Origin: CAYNTS01 sp964400495
GTDB taxonomy: Bacteria; Fidelibacterota; Marinisomatia; SCGC-AAA003-L08; D37C17
Reading direction: 5' to 3'
Assembly: GCA_964400495.1 (NCBI GenBank)
Contig: CAYNTS010000020.1
Span: 1 to 32,782, forward strand
DNA length: 32,782 nt
Positions 9,435 through 16,757 of the stretch are shown piece by piece (positions within the stretch are counted from its first letter, which is position 1; the number at the start of each line of letters is the position of its first letter). The position numbers and the translations under genes were made by a program. The notes below the pieces were generated by a model. It was given only the letters and a program-made list of their open reading frames with translations. It was not told the DNA's origin and searched no databases.

Positions 9435-10040
9435 TTATTCTGTTTTCCTAAACCCTTCTGGGAAAGGATGGGAAATCTCTTTTTTGCGTTCTTCATAATT
9501 GAATTCTTTAAAAGAAGGGCTTCGTTCATTATGGCATTGTTTGCATGTTTCTTCAGTTACAGTTGTCAAACCAAAATCTGTACCATTCTTTGTACCTTCA
9601 AAAATAGCTTTCATTGTCTTTTTCTTTTTGTATTCACTACCCGGACCATGGCATACTTCGCACCCCACATGCTTCAGATTTTTCATTCGTTTTACAGCTT
9701 TCTTGCCTTGAGTATCATCGTCAGCAGGATTCCAAAATGCCTCATCTTTAACTTCATAACCACCCTTGCCAAATCCAACTGTATGACATTCCAAACATTC
9801 TGGTGCTTCATGAGGTAGATTTTTTAATCCTTTTTCTTTGGCAATTTTGCTTGCTTCATCTGTTAAAAGAACATCAAATGCATTCGCATGTTTTGATTCC
9901 TGCCAAACCAAGTATTGTGCACCTGATTTTTCTTTTTTATGGCAAGATTTACATTTGTTTGATCCTATATATTCGGGTGCTGAACTCTTTGCAAATCCAG
10001 CAGTTATTAAAATACATAGAAGTATTGTCCATTTTGTCAT
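9435..10040 (-). CDS. Tetrahaem cytochrome c554-like protein
   Basis: This 201-residue secreted cytochrome has a signal peptide (about 1-20) and four haem c sites: CKSCH (30-34), CLECH (82-86), CEVCH (127-131) and CKQCH (166-170). The opening YIGSNKCKSCH...WQESKHANAF and the central HVGCEVCHGPGSEY are typical of the cytochrome c554 family (Cytochrome_C554 domain). In nitrifiers, c554 passes electrons from hydroxylamine oxidation to the quinone pool and can reduce NO in vitro. Here it more likely shuttles electrons between the anchored nonahaem cytochrome and a periplasmic partner such as NapB, or handles reactive nitrogen species; both are inference. AGGGG precedes the ATG, and the gene sits 10 bases after the nonahaem gene. 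Confidence 0.87.
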   Translation of the reverse strand: MTKWTILLCILITAGFAKSSAPEYIGSNKCKSCHKKEKSGAQYLVWQESKHANAFDVLLTDEASKIAKEKGLKNLPHEAPECLECHTVGFGKGGYEVKDEAFWNPADDDTQGKKAVKRMKNLKHVGCEVCHGPGSEYKKKKTMKAIFEGTKNGTDFGLTTVTEETCKQCHNERSPSFKEFNYEERKKEISHPFPEGFRKTE

Positions 10041-10050
10041 TTTCTTTCCC

Positions 10051-11328
10051 CTATTCGTTATTTTCAGATTCCATATCTTTTATTTTTAAGTAGATTGCAA
10101 CAATGAGCAATGAAATAATAAGTGATGCAAAAAAGAGTCCTTTTCGTCTTACATCAAATTCATCCAATGCTTTATTAGCACCTTCAATTGCTTTTAATGC
10201 AGATTCATTCCCAGGTTTGGCTACCTCACGCACAAATTCCTCATTAAAACTGTGGATACTGGTTCGAGTTTGAATTAGTGATTTATGTGCTTCTTCTAAA
10301 TCATAATATAAATCAGAAATTTCCATACCTTTTTTCTCTGCAGTTTCTACTAGATGGTCAGCTATATCAATTTGTTGTTTCATACTATCAATTATGCCAT
10401 AAAAAGTATCTGCTATTTTTCGTGAATCACCATGTTCATTTTCATCATGACAATTTATACAAATTGAACCACCTGTCCAATTCAAGAACTCATCTGTTGG
10501 CTTTTCAATATCATGATTACTATGGCATCCAATACACTGTGGGATATCTTCTTTAATAAAAAGATCATTTAAGTGACTTTTTTTAAACAAATCACTATTA
10601 TTCACATGGCAACCACTACAAACATACGAAATATCATCAAACTCTGGTGGGGTTGCTCCATGGTTTCCATGACAATCGTTACACACTGGAGCACTAATAT
10701 CTCTTCGTTCAAATAATGCATGTCCATGAACCGAGGATTTGTATTTATCTAATTGGTCTGTAGGGATATCAAAGCCTTCCATATACGCTGCATCTGAGTG
10801 ACAATTAGCACAGGTTTCAGGAAGATTTAGAGGATACACTGATGCTTTGGGATTATCCACTTCTAAGATTCCATGAACACTATGACAATCAGTACACACA
10901 GCCACCTTTTCTTCATCATCTTCAAAAAGAAGTATACCATGTTTACTGGTTTTATATTGTGCAACTTGATCCGTCTTAGCTTGAGGATTATATTTTTTCA
11001 TATACCGAACATCGCTATGACATGTACCACAAAAGTCGGGTAATTCAGACTTTTCTGGTACGCCAATAAATGAATCCACATTCCACATTGATTCATCTTC
11101 ATCATCAAATGCTTCTGGATCTCCACCGTGGCAATCAGCACATCCTAAACCAACCTTAAAATGCACATCATCCATTATATGGGGCATAATAGGAGTGTCA
11201 AAATCTTCATCAATTTCTTCGTGACAACTCATACAGGCATCAAGTTCAATTTCTTGTTTAGTGCTATCTGCTTCTTGTGAAAATACAAATACGCCCAAGA
11301 GTAAAATTAATAAATATCGAAAACTCAT
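10051..11328 (-). CDS. Membrane-anchored nonahaem cytochrome c
   Basis: This 425-residue protein has a signal peptide (about 1-18), nine CxxCH haem sites (first Cys at 32, 63, 100, 145, 173, 216, 237, 265 and 290), a helical haem-free region (about 300-395) and one C-terminal membrane helix (398-414) with a short charged tail. A longer reading from 11388 is possible, but the ATG at 11328 overlaps the cytochrome b stop by four bases (ATGA) and begins the signal peptide directly, so I prefer it. By position and anchoring it takes the place of cytochrome c1 or f beside the Rieske and cytochrome b genes, and would accept electrons from the Rieske centre. It belongs broadly to the multihaem cytochrome c3/NapC-NirT-like class but is not NapC, which is short with an N-terminal anchor. 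Confidence 0.87.
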   Translation of the reverse strand: MSFRYLLILLLGVFVFSQEADSTKQEIELDACMSCHEEIDEDFDTPIMPHIMDDVHFKVGLGCADCHGGDPEAFDDEDESMWNVDSFIGVPEKSELPDFCGTCHSDVRYMKKYNPQAKTDQVAQYKTSKHGILLFEDDEEKVAVCTDCHSVHGILEVDNPKASVYPLNLPETCANCHSDAAYMEGFDIPTDQLDKYKSSVHGHALFERRDISAPVCNDCHGNHGATPPEFDDISYVCSGCHVNNSDLFKKSHLNDLFIKEDIPQCIGCHSNHDIEKPTDEFLNWTGGSICINCHDENEHGDSRKIADTFYGIIDSMKQQIDIADHLVETAEKKGMEISDLYYDLEEAHKSLIQTRTSIHSFNEEFVREVAKPGNESALKAIEGANKALDEFDVRRKGLFFASLIISLLIVAIYLKIKDMESENNE

Positions 11329-12392
11329 ACTAAATACCCCCAAACTGTCAATACTATCATATACACAATTAAGCCAATTCCAAACCAATGCCAGAATTTT
11401 GATCGTTCACCTTTGTGTGCTTTTTTATCCAAAAGTGGAACTAAGAACCAAATGAGTCCACCTACTGAGAACATGAGAATTCCAAATAATTCTCCTTCAA
11501 TAAAAAGAACATGTGGTGGAATTAGTTTCAACGTTTGGAACATAAACATAAAATACCATTCTGGGCGAATACCTGCTGGAGCTGGTGCAAGTGCGTCAGC
11601 TTTTAAACCAAGTTCCCACGGGAAGAATACTGCCAATAGAGCAATAATATTTAGAATAAATAACCACACTAAGAAATCACGAATCGCAAAATTGGGGAAG
11701 AAATTCATATACTTTCTGTCTTTTTCTGGGATTTTTTCAATTTCTGGTGGAACACTCATACCCTGTGTTTGAACCAATGCAAGGTGAATACCCAAAACCA
11801 CTGTAAAAATGGCTGGTAAAATTGCAATATGAATTCCGTAAAATCGGGTCAATGTTGCGCCACTTACTTCATCACCAGCACGAAGCAGTTTTAGTAAAAA
11901 ATCACCTACAACTGGTATAGCCCCAGTAATATCTGACCCTACTTTAGTAGCAAAATATGCAAGTTCATTCCAAGGAAGTAGATATCCTGAGAATCCAAAC
12001 CCAAGTCCTAACATTAACAGTATCATGCCAGAGAACCAAGTAATCTCACGTGGTTTTCGATATGCTTTTGCAAAGAAAACTGTGAACATATGTAAAAATG
12101 CAAATAAAACAAATAAGTTTGCAGACCAACTATGAACCTCACGGATTAACCACCCAAATTGTACCTTGCCAACAATGAGTTTTAAGCTTTCAAATGCTGT
12201 TCCAGAACCGGGTTGATAATATAAAATAAGAAGTATTCCAGTTGTTACCTGTACTGCAAATAGGAACAAAGAAATCCCACCTAAATAATACCATACAGTA
12301 CCATAGAAAACCGGTACCTTTTTTTTCATCATAAATGCACGGATTGAATCTAAATCCATCCGTTCATTAAACCATTCATATAATTTGTTCAT
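11325..12392 (-). CDS. Cytochrome b of a b6f-like quinol-oxidising complex
   Basis: This 355-residue integral membrane protein fuses the cytochrome b6 part and most of the subunit IV part. The bis-histidine ligands for the two b haems are H87/H101 (13 residues between) and H188/H203 (14 between, the b6f-type spacing; bc1 has 13). The quinol-oxidation site motif PEWY is at 277-280. The position that is Cys35 in b6, which binds haem ci, is a tyrosine (Y36 in the WYYLGG context), so the extra haem is not expected. It overlaps the Rieske gene by four bases upstream and the nonahaem gene by four bases downstream. The three gene products probably form one quinol:cytochrome c oxidoreductase. Photosynthesis is not implied. 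Confidence 0.92.
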   Translation of the reverse strand: MNKLYEWFNERMDLDSIRAFMMKKKVPVFYGTVWYYLGGISLFLFAVQVTTGILLILYYQPGSGTAFESLKLIVGKVQFGWLIREVHSWSANLFVLFAFLHMFTVFFAKAYRKPREITWFSGMILLMLGLGFGFSGYLLPWNELAYFATKVGSDITGAIPVVGDFLLKLLRAGDEVSGATLTRFYGIHIAILPAIFTVVLGIHLALVQTQGMSVPPEIEKIPEKDRKYMNFFPNFAIRDFLVWLFILNIIALLAVFFPWELGLKADALAPAPAGIRPEWYFMFMFQTLKLIPPHVLFIEGELFGILMFSVGGLIWFLVPLLDKKAHKGERSKFWHWFGIGLIVYMIVLTVWGYLV

Positions 12393-12853
12393 GCGAGTTT
12401 CCCTCTTCGTACAATAATTTTACCTTGAGATTCCACAACTTCAAATTGTTCAAGTGGTTTAGGTGGAGGACCTGAAATATTTCGCCCTTCAATATCATAT
12501 ATTCCATTATGACATGCACACCATACTTGCTCAGTATCTGATTTGTACTGCACAGTGCAATCCAAATGAGTACAGGTTGCTGCAAGCGCTTTATACCCGC
12601 CATCGGACAAGCGAATTAAAATCACTGGCATACGTCCAAATCTAAATATTTTATGCGAATTTGGGGCAAGTTCATTTGCCATTGCTGCCTCAACGCTATT
12701 TACATCTGGTCCGGTTACTTCTGGAGGTACCAAAAATCGCCCAATTGGGTATAAAATACTTCCAAGCCACATGACTAAACTTGAACCAAGAATGATATCA
12801 ATAAACTTTTTTCTACTGGTCACATTCTTCTTTTTGTTCTCACATTCACACAT
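12389..12853 (-). CDS. Rieske [2Fe-2S] protein
   Basis: This is the 154-residue Rieske subunit of the cytochrome b complex. Residues 12-40 hold a Tat-like N-terminus with SRKKF followed by a membrane helix. The 2Fe-2S ligands are in CTHLDC (94-99) and CACHNG (112-117), including the disulfide cysteines typical of bc/b6f Rieske proteins. The usual G in CTHLGC is an aspartate, and HNG replaces the common HGS, which may shift the redox potential. The start overlaps the napD stop by eight bases (ATGTGTGA), and its own stop overlaps the cytochrome b start by four. The twin arginine is R-K rather than R-R, as in NapA and NapG in the same operon. Confidence 0.93.
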   Translation of the reverse strand: MCECENKKKNVTSRKKFIDIILGSSLVMWLGSILYPIGRFLVPPEVTGPDVNSVEAAMANELAPNSHKIFRFGRMPVILIRLSDGGYKALAATCTHLDCTVQYKSDTEQVWCACHNGIYDIEGRNISGPPPKPLEQFEVVESQGKIIVRRGKLA

Positions 12854-13115
12854 CTATCTTTCCCTTTATTTCATTTTTATTAAAGTCTTCATCGCTGTAT
12901 GTATAGGACATTTGAGCATCGATAACATTTGGCAAATTTTGGATTTGTTTCAATTTATCCGTTTCCGCCTTTACATCATCACCCTCTATTGTTATAACTA
13001 TTTTTCCAGATTCATCCGTAAAAAACACATCACATAATCCACTTTCTTCCAGTGATTTTTTTGTTGTTTCTATATTCTCTGGTTTAGTTTGTACTAAAAT
13101 ACTTGAAATATTCAT
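12846..13115 (-). CDS. napD: NapD, NapA maturation chaperone
   Basis: This small cytoplasmic protein of 89 residues binds the Tat signal peptide of NapA and holds it until the cofactor is loaded. The sequence fits NapD: it opens with ISSILVQTKPENIE, has the central GKIVITIEGDD segment and ends its fold with LPNVIDAQMSYTY. The ATG at 13115 overlaps the napL stop by four bases (ATGA), so I prefer it to an in-frame TTG at 13127. It is the last of the seven genes in napAGHBFLD order, and its end overlaps the Rieske gene start by eight bases, physically tying the nap genes to the cytochrome b complex genes. Confidence 0.9.
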   Translation of the reverse strand: MNISSILVQTKPENIETTKKSLEESGLCDVFFTDESGKIVITIEGDDVKAETDKLKQIQNLPNVIDAQMSYTYSDEDFNKNEIKGKIDV

Positions 13116-14053
13116 GTTAATTCCCAAATTAATATTGATTGATTACTACCAACACCGATTACGTGCTGATTGTTTGTAAAATAAATGGATATAAGGGCAC
13201 TTTTCATACCCTGTAAATTAAATAAAATATCACTAGAATCAGTATCAAATACTGAAATTTCATTCATCTCGTTTGATGAATAAGCTCCAAATTCTAAATC
13301 ATGAGATAACCCCGATGCATATACAAGGAAGGACCCCCTAAATATTTTACGAGTATTATTTGTGATATCATACAGGATGGCTCTACGGTCCTGCCCTGCA
13401 GTAATGATTAGGTTTTCTTTCCAATCTAAGGTGAATATTCTATCTAAATTCCCTTTGGTAAGTTTGTTGACAATTGACCCTTTTATTATGTCAACTATGT
13501 TAATCTCTCCAGATTCATCACAAACAGCAACTTTTGTTTTATCTTTGTTTAATACAAAATCTGAAAACACAGATTGATTAATTTGAATTTTAAATTTGAT
13601 AGTTTGATGGATTAAATCATACAAAATAAGTTCGTTGCTTAGTAAGGCAATCAAAATTTCATTCTTGTTAATGTACACTGCTTTATTGATCAAGAGGGAT
13701 GAAGTAAATTGAATATCAGAAATAATCCCATTATGTATTTGGGAAGTTAGACGTGCTCCCTTCTCTCCTTGAGATACAACCAAATAGGTATCTTGTAATT
13801 TATCAATTGACATCACCCATGGATATACCTCATCGCCCATAAAATCATGAATTGTATCAAATGTATATTCAATTGAATGTAATTTTGATTCAATATCAAA
13901 TGTTTCAATTGTACCTGCATCTGTACCTACTACTATTGAATCATCTTGATACATTGAGCACACAATTGAGGCAGAAGCTAAAAGTTCAAACTTTGGTTGA
14001 CTATTTACACCTAACAAAAATGAAATTGCTAATATTACCAACGCTTTATGCAT
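13112..14053 (-). CDS. napL: NapL-like periplasmic beta-propeller protein
   Basis: This 313-residue protein starts with a signal peptide (MHKALVILAISFLLGVNSQ) and continues as WD40-like repeats: segments such as AVCDESGEINIVDI, ITAGQDRRAILYDI and VGSNQSILIWEL recur every ~40 residues. In Campylobacterota a protein of this kind, NapL, lies between napF and napD; its exact role is unknown and may concern NapA activity or maturation. The assignment rests on position and architecture, not on a diagnostic motif. The ATG at 14053 overlaps the napF stop by eight bases (ATGCATAA); the longer reading from 14122 would put 23 charged residues before the signal peptide and is unlikely. Confidence 0.8.
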   Translation of the reverse strand: MHKALVILAISFLLGVNSQPKFELLASASIVCSMYQDDSIVVGTDAGTIETFDIESKLHSIEYTFDTIHDFMGDEVYPWVMSIDKLQDTYLVVSQGEKGARLTSQIHNGIISDIQFTSSLLINKAVYINKNEILIALLSNELILYDLIHQTIKFKIQINQSVFSDFVLNKDKTKVAVCDESGEINIVDIIKGSIVNKLTKGNLDRIFTLDWKENLIITAGQDRRAILYDITNNTRKIFRGSFLVYASGLSHDLEFGAYSSNEMNEISVFDTDSSDILFNLQGMKSALISIYFTNNQHVIGVGSNQSILIWELT

Positions 14054-14543
14054 TAATCTTAATTGCCTTTGTTGGACATACTTGCGTACAAGCATTGCAA
14101 TTATTGCAAATATTCTTGTCAATTTGTGGACGAAATACCCCCTCTAACTTAATCGCATTTATTGGGCATGAATCTTTGCAGGAAGTACACATAGTGTCGT
14201 TCCATGCCATGCACTCAATGGGGTCTAATGTTATGTTTGCAGGAATAGTTGCGGGTCCATTGGATTCAAGAACATTTTTTTCACAAAATTCTGCACATGC
14301 CCCGCAAAATGTACAGACTCCCTTTTCAAAATCAATATATGGAAGTCCATTTTCGGCAATACTAATAATTTGTTCTTCACAAACTGAACTACACACGCCA
14401 GCACATGAGGTGCAATGCAATTCAAATAATGTTGAATCAGAATTATAAGGTGGTCGAATCCGAACCTCTTTCTTTTCTTGAAAGGGTTGAAAAAAAATAT
14501 TCAAAAAGTCTTTTCTATCAATCTTTTTTGTCACTGAATCCAA
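14046..14543 (-). CDS. napF: NapF-type polyferredoxin
   Basis: This 165-residue iron-sulphur protein has four cysteine clusters: 44-55 (an atypical set, CTSCAGVCSSVC), CTFCGACAEFCE (77-87), a spread set at 111-126 ending CTSCKDSCP, and CNNCNACTQVCP (146-156). NapF is thought to act in the cytoplasm, loading or keeping the iron-sulphur centre of NapA competent. The only start with a plausible ribosome binding site (AGGA, 11 bases upstream) is the TTG at 14543; there is no ATG in frame nearby. The N-terminus carries DRKDFL, resembling the Tat-like motifs of its operon partners, but with no hydrophobic stretch after it, so export is unlikely. It is separated from napB by 50 bases. Confidence 0.85.
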   Translation of the reverse strand: MDSVTKKIDRKDFLNIFFQPFQEKKEVRIRPPYNSDSTLFELHCTSCAGVCSSVCEEQIISIAENGLPYIDFEKGVCTFCGACAEFCEKNVLESNGPATIPANITLDPIECMAWNDTMCTSCKDSCPINAIKLEGVFRPQIDKNICNNCNACTQVCPTKAIKINA

Positions 14544-14593
14544 TGGTATGCTATTCCTAATCTATTGAATAATTGGTAATTAAACCAAACTTA

Positions 14594-15136
14594 CTATTCA
14601 ATGCCTTCATTTAATCTATCAAGAAGGTTTGATGCATTTTTATCACCTGGATTTCTGAACTCAGCTTCAAATGAATTTTCAATCAATATTGGTGCATCTG
14701 CCTGAGGGGCATGACACAAAGTACAATTGAAATTTTGATAGTTCAAATGATCTAATTCCTTATCAGTCCAAATATCATAAAAATGTGTTGATGGTACAGC
14801 AGTGGCTTCTGCATCTTCCGCTTCATCTGGATGATGACAGTCCATACATGTATTTTCACTCATTTTTATGGGTAGATATTCTGAAACATCGTGAGGAATC
14901 ATTGGTGGAGCATCTTCAAATGCTCTGTCAAAAACATTACTTTCACCTGCTTCTTCAGTTGAATAATAAATACCAGGCGTTTCAACAAACTCACCAAGGT
15001 CATTATTACGATAACTAAGCTCAGTATCAGCAATTTCTTTTTTTGGATTTGCACAACATTTTTTACCAGCAGTTGAACAACCCCACATTATCAATAACCC
15101 AGCTATTACTATTAAAATTGATAATTTTCTTACCAT
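14594..15136 (-). CDS. napB: NapB, dihaem cytochrome c of nitrate reductase
   Basis: NapB passes electrons to NapA in the periplasm. In this 180-residue protein the PPMIPH motif (77-82) and the two haem sites CMDCH (97-101) and CTLCH (138-142) are in the NapB order, with H82 and H118 as likely distal ligands. The N-terminus has a hydrophobic signal followed by WGC at 18-20 and then CC at 27-28. The cysteine at 20 could be a lipidation site, though its lipobox is poor (I-M-W-G-C), so the protein may be membrane-tethered instead of soluble as NapB usually is. AGGAG lies inside the end of napH, and the ATG begins two bases after the napH stop. Confidence 0.9.
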   Translation of the reverse strand: MVRKLSILIVIAGLLIMWGCSTAGKKCCANPKKEIADTELSYRNNDLGEFVETPGIYYSTEEAGESNVFDRAFEDAPPMIPHDVSEYLPIKMSENTCMDCHHPDEAEDAEATAVPSTHFYDIWTDKELDHLNYQNFNCTLCHAPQADAPILIENSFEAEFRNPGDKNASNLLDRLNEGIE

Positions 15137-15137
15137 T

Positions 15138-15953
15138 TTACACTCCTATTTTATATTTTCTAAAACCAAATTTAAGAGAATCTTCTTCACATACGTCAAT
15201 ACATCGGCCGCAATTGGTACACGAACCAAAATCAATATATCCATCTTTTTTGCCAATTTGCTTAAGTATATTGTTCTCTGGGCATACATCTTTGCAGAGC
15301 ATACACAATGAACAATTTTGTGTTGTATGATGAATTCTCAAAAGAGAATACTTACTAATAATTGAGTAAAATCCTCCCAGCGGACAGAGATGTCCACAAA
15401 ACCCATCTTTTACAGCAAAAATATCAAATAGCAAAATACTGATAATCACAGTCCACCCAAACCCCATTCCAAAAATGATTCCTCTATGAATCATAGAAAC
15501 AGGACTTACCATCTCAAATGCTGTTACCCCAAATATGAATGAAATTAGTAAAGATAAGCCAAAAATCCAAATTCGGGTACTTCGAGAAATTCGGAGAAAA
15601 CCACCAATGCGCTCACTGGAAAGTTTTAGCCGAATCCACCGTGAAACATCTGTGATAATATTTACTGGACACACCCACGAACAAAATGCTCTACCTGCAA
15701 ATAGACCATAAAATAGTACGATTATTAATGCACCTATTGCTACATCAAATGCTATAGTTGCTCCTGCAAAAAGCATTTGTAAAACAGCAAATGGATCAGA
15801 AAAAGGAATAATATCAAACAATTTTGAGAAACTTAAATTGCCTTTTAGAATATTCCAACTCCACATGTTTCCTCCAACAAAAATAAAGAGAATACCGAGT
15901 TGTACTATTCGTCTAAACAATAAAAATTTACTGGATTGATACCACTTATTCAT
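15138..15953 (-). CDS. napH: NapH, membrane iron-sulphur quinol dehydrogenase subunit
   Basis: This 271-residue membrane protein has about four to five transmembrane helices in the first 190 residues. Two CxxxCP motifs (CSWVCP from 91 and CGHLCP from 186) are typical of the NapH/NosR group, and two 4Fe-4S clusters sit at the cytoplasmic C-terminus (214-224 and 245-255). With NapG it oxidises menaquinol and sends electrons to NapB. The ATG at 15953 overlaps the napG stop by eight bases (ATGAATAA); a start at 15968 is possible but would lengthen the overlap and add residues not needed. Together with the absence of napC in the window, this marks a NapGH-type electron path. Confidence 0.93.
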   Translation of the reverse strand: MNKWYQSSKFLLFRRIVQLGILFIFVGGNMWSWNILKGNLSFSKLFDIIPFSDPFAVLQMLFAGATIAFDVAIGALIIVLFYGLFAGRAFCSWVCPVNIITDVSRWIRLKLSSERIGGFLRISRSTRIWIFGLSLLISFIFGVTAFEMVSPVSMIHRGIIFGMGFGWTVIISILLFDIFAVKDGFCGHLCPLGGFYSIISKYSLLRIHHTTQNCSLCMLCKDVCPENNILKQIGKKDGYIDFGSCTNCGRCIDVCEEDSLKFGFRKYKIGV

Positions 15954-16743
15954 CAAACAAATCATCACTATTTAAATAATCTACTGGTGATTGACTACTT
16001 CGTTCAGTTTGTGTAGTTACATGTTCACTTACTTCTCTGAGTCGGTTTTCATCTTGTTGTTCCCACCCTTTGATATAGTTAGTCCCTACTTTTCCTTGGG
16101 CTATTTCAGATGGTAAAACAAATATTGAAGCCTTTTCAGTTACGCAAGCATGTTCACATAATCCACATCCAGTACAATTATCACTATCGATTTTAGGTAG
16201 TAGAAATGCATGTTTGCCCGTTCTTTCATTTCGTTCATAACTTAATGAAATAGCTTTGTCCATTAAAGGACATGCACGATAACATGCATCACATTGGATG
16301 CCCCATGAAGCAATACAATTTTCTTCATCAACAACTGCAACACCCATTTGTGATTTTTCTACATCTAATTTGTTTGTGGTTTCAGATTGAATCAAATTTC
16401 CGTTCAATGACTTTGATGGACAAGCATTTACACAGGGTACATCCTCACATAAATAGCAAGGAGTTTTCCGAGGTAAAAAATGTGGCGTTCCAAGTGGAAT
16501 ATTATCACCTGGTTTTGCCAATTCCAATGTATCATACGGACATGCTTCAACACATAAACCACACCTTAGACACGTATTAAGAAAGTCATTTTCTTTGATA
16601 GCAGCAGGCGGTCGAAGAGTCAAAGGAGCAGTTTTAGTTTCATGAATCAAACTGCTCCATATTGTGCCCCCAATTACGGATAACCCAACCCCTCTTACTG
16701 TCTGAGTAAGAAACTGTTTTCTTGATGTCTCTTTACGGTTCAA
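15946..16743 (-). CDS. napG: NapG, periplasmic four-cluster ferredoxin
   Basis: NapG is exported by the Tat system, associates with NapH and relays electrons from quinol oxidation. The 265-residue protein opens with SRKQFLTQ followed by a hydrophobic run (17-33); the twin arginine is R-K. Four 4Fe-4S cysteine sets are seen: 58-68 (CLRCGLCVEACP), 96-108 (CYLCEDVPCVNACP), 143-158 (spread, ending CDACYRACP) and 190-200 (CTGCGLCEHACV). This is the canonical NapG arrangement. The acidic C-terminus (DDLFDE) overlaps the napH start. The gene lies 14 bases after napA. Confidence 0.94.
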   Translation of the reverse strand: MNRKETSRKQFLTQTVRGVGLSVIGGTIWSSLIHETKTAPLTLRPPAAIKENDFLNTCLRCGLCVEACPYDTLELAKPGDNIPLGTPHFLPRKTPCYLCEDVPCVNACPSKSLNGNLIQSETTNKLDVEKSQMGVAVVDEENCIASWGIQCDACYRACPLMDKAISLSYERNERTGKHAFLLPKIDSDNCTGCGLCEHACVTEKASIFVLPSEIAQGKVGTNYIKGWEQQDENRLREVSEHVTTQTERSSQSPVDYLNSDDLFDE

Positions 16744-16757
16744 CGTACTTCCTTAAA

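Noticed and set aside
9468..9818. Plus-strand open frames opposite the tetrahaem cytochrome gene
   Set aside because: They are frames antisense to a gene with four intact haem motifs, and the encoded sequences show no domain or ribosome site.
11413..11772. 119-codon plus-strand frame inside the cytochrome b gene
   Set aside because: It is antisense to a well-supported membrane protein, and no start context or family match is seen.
10051..12853. Photosynthetic b6f complex
   Set aside because: Rieske and cytochrome b are b6f-like, but cytochrome f and the haem ci cysteine are missing and the context is nitrate respiration.
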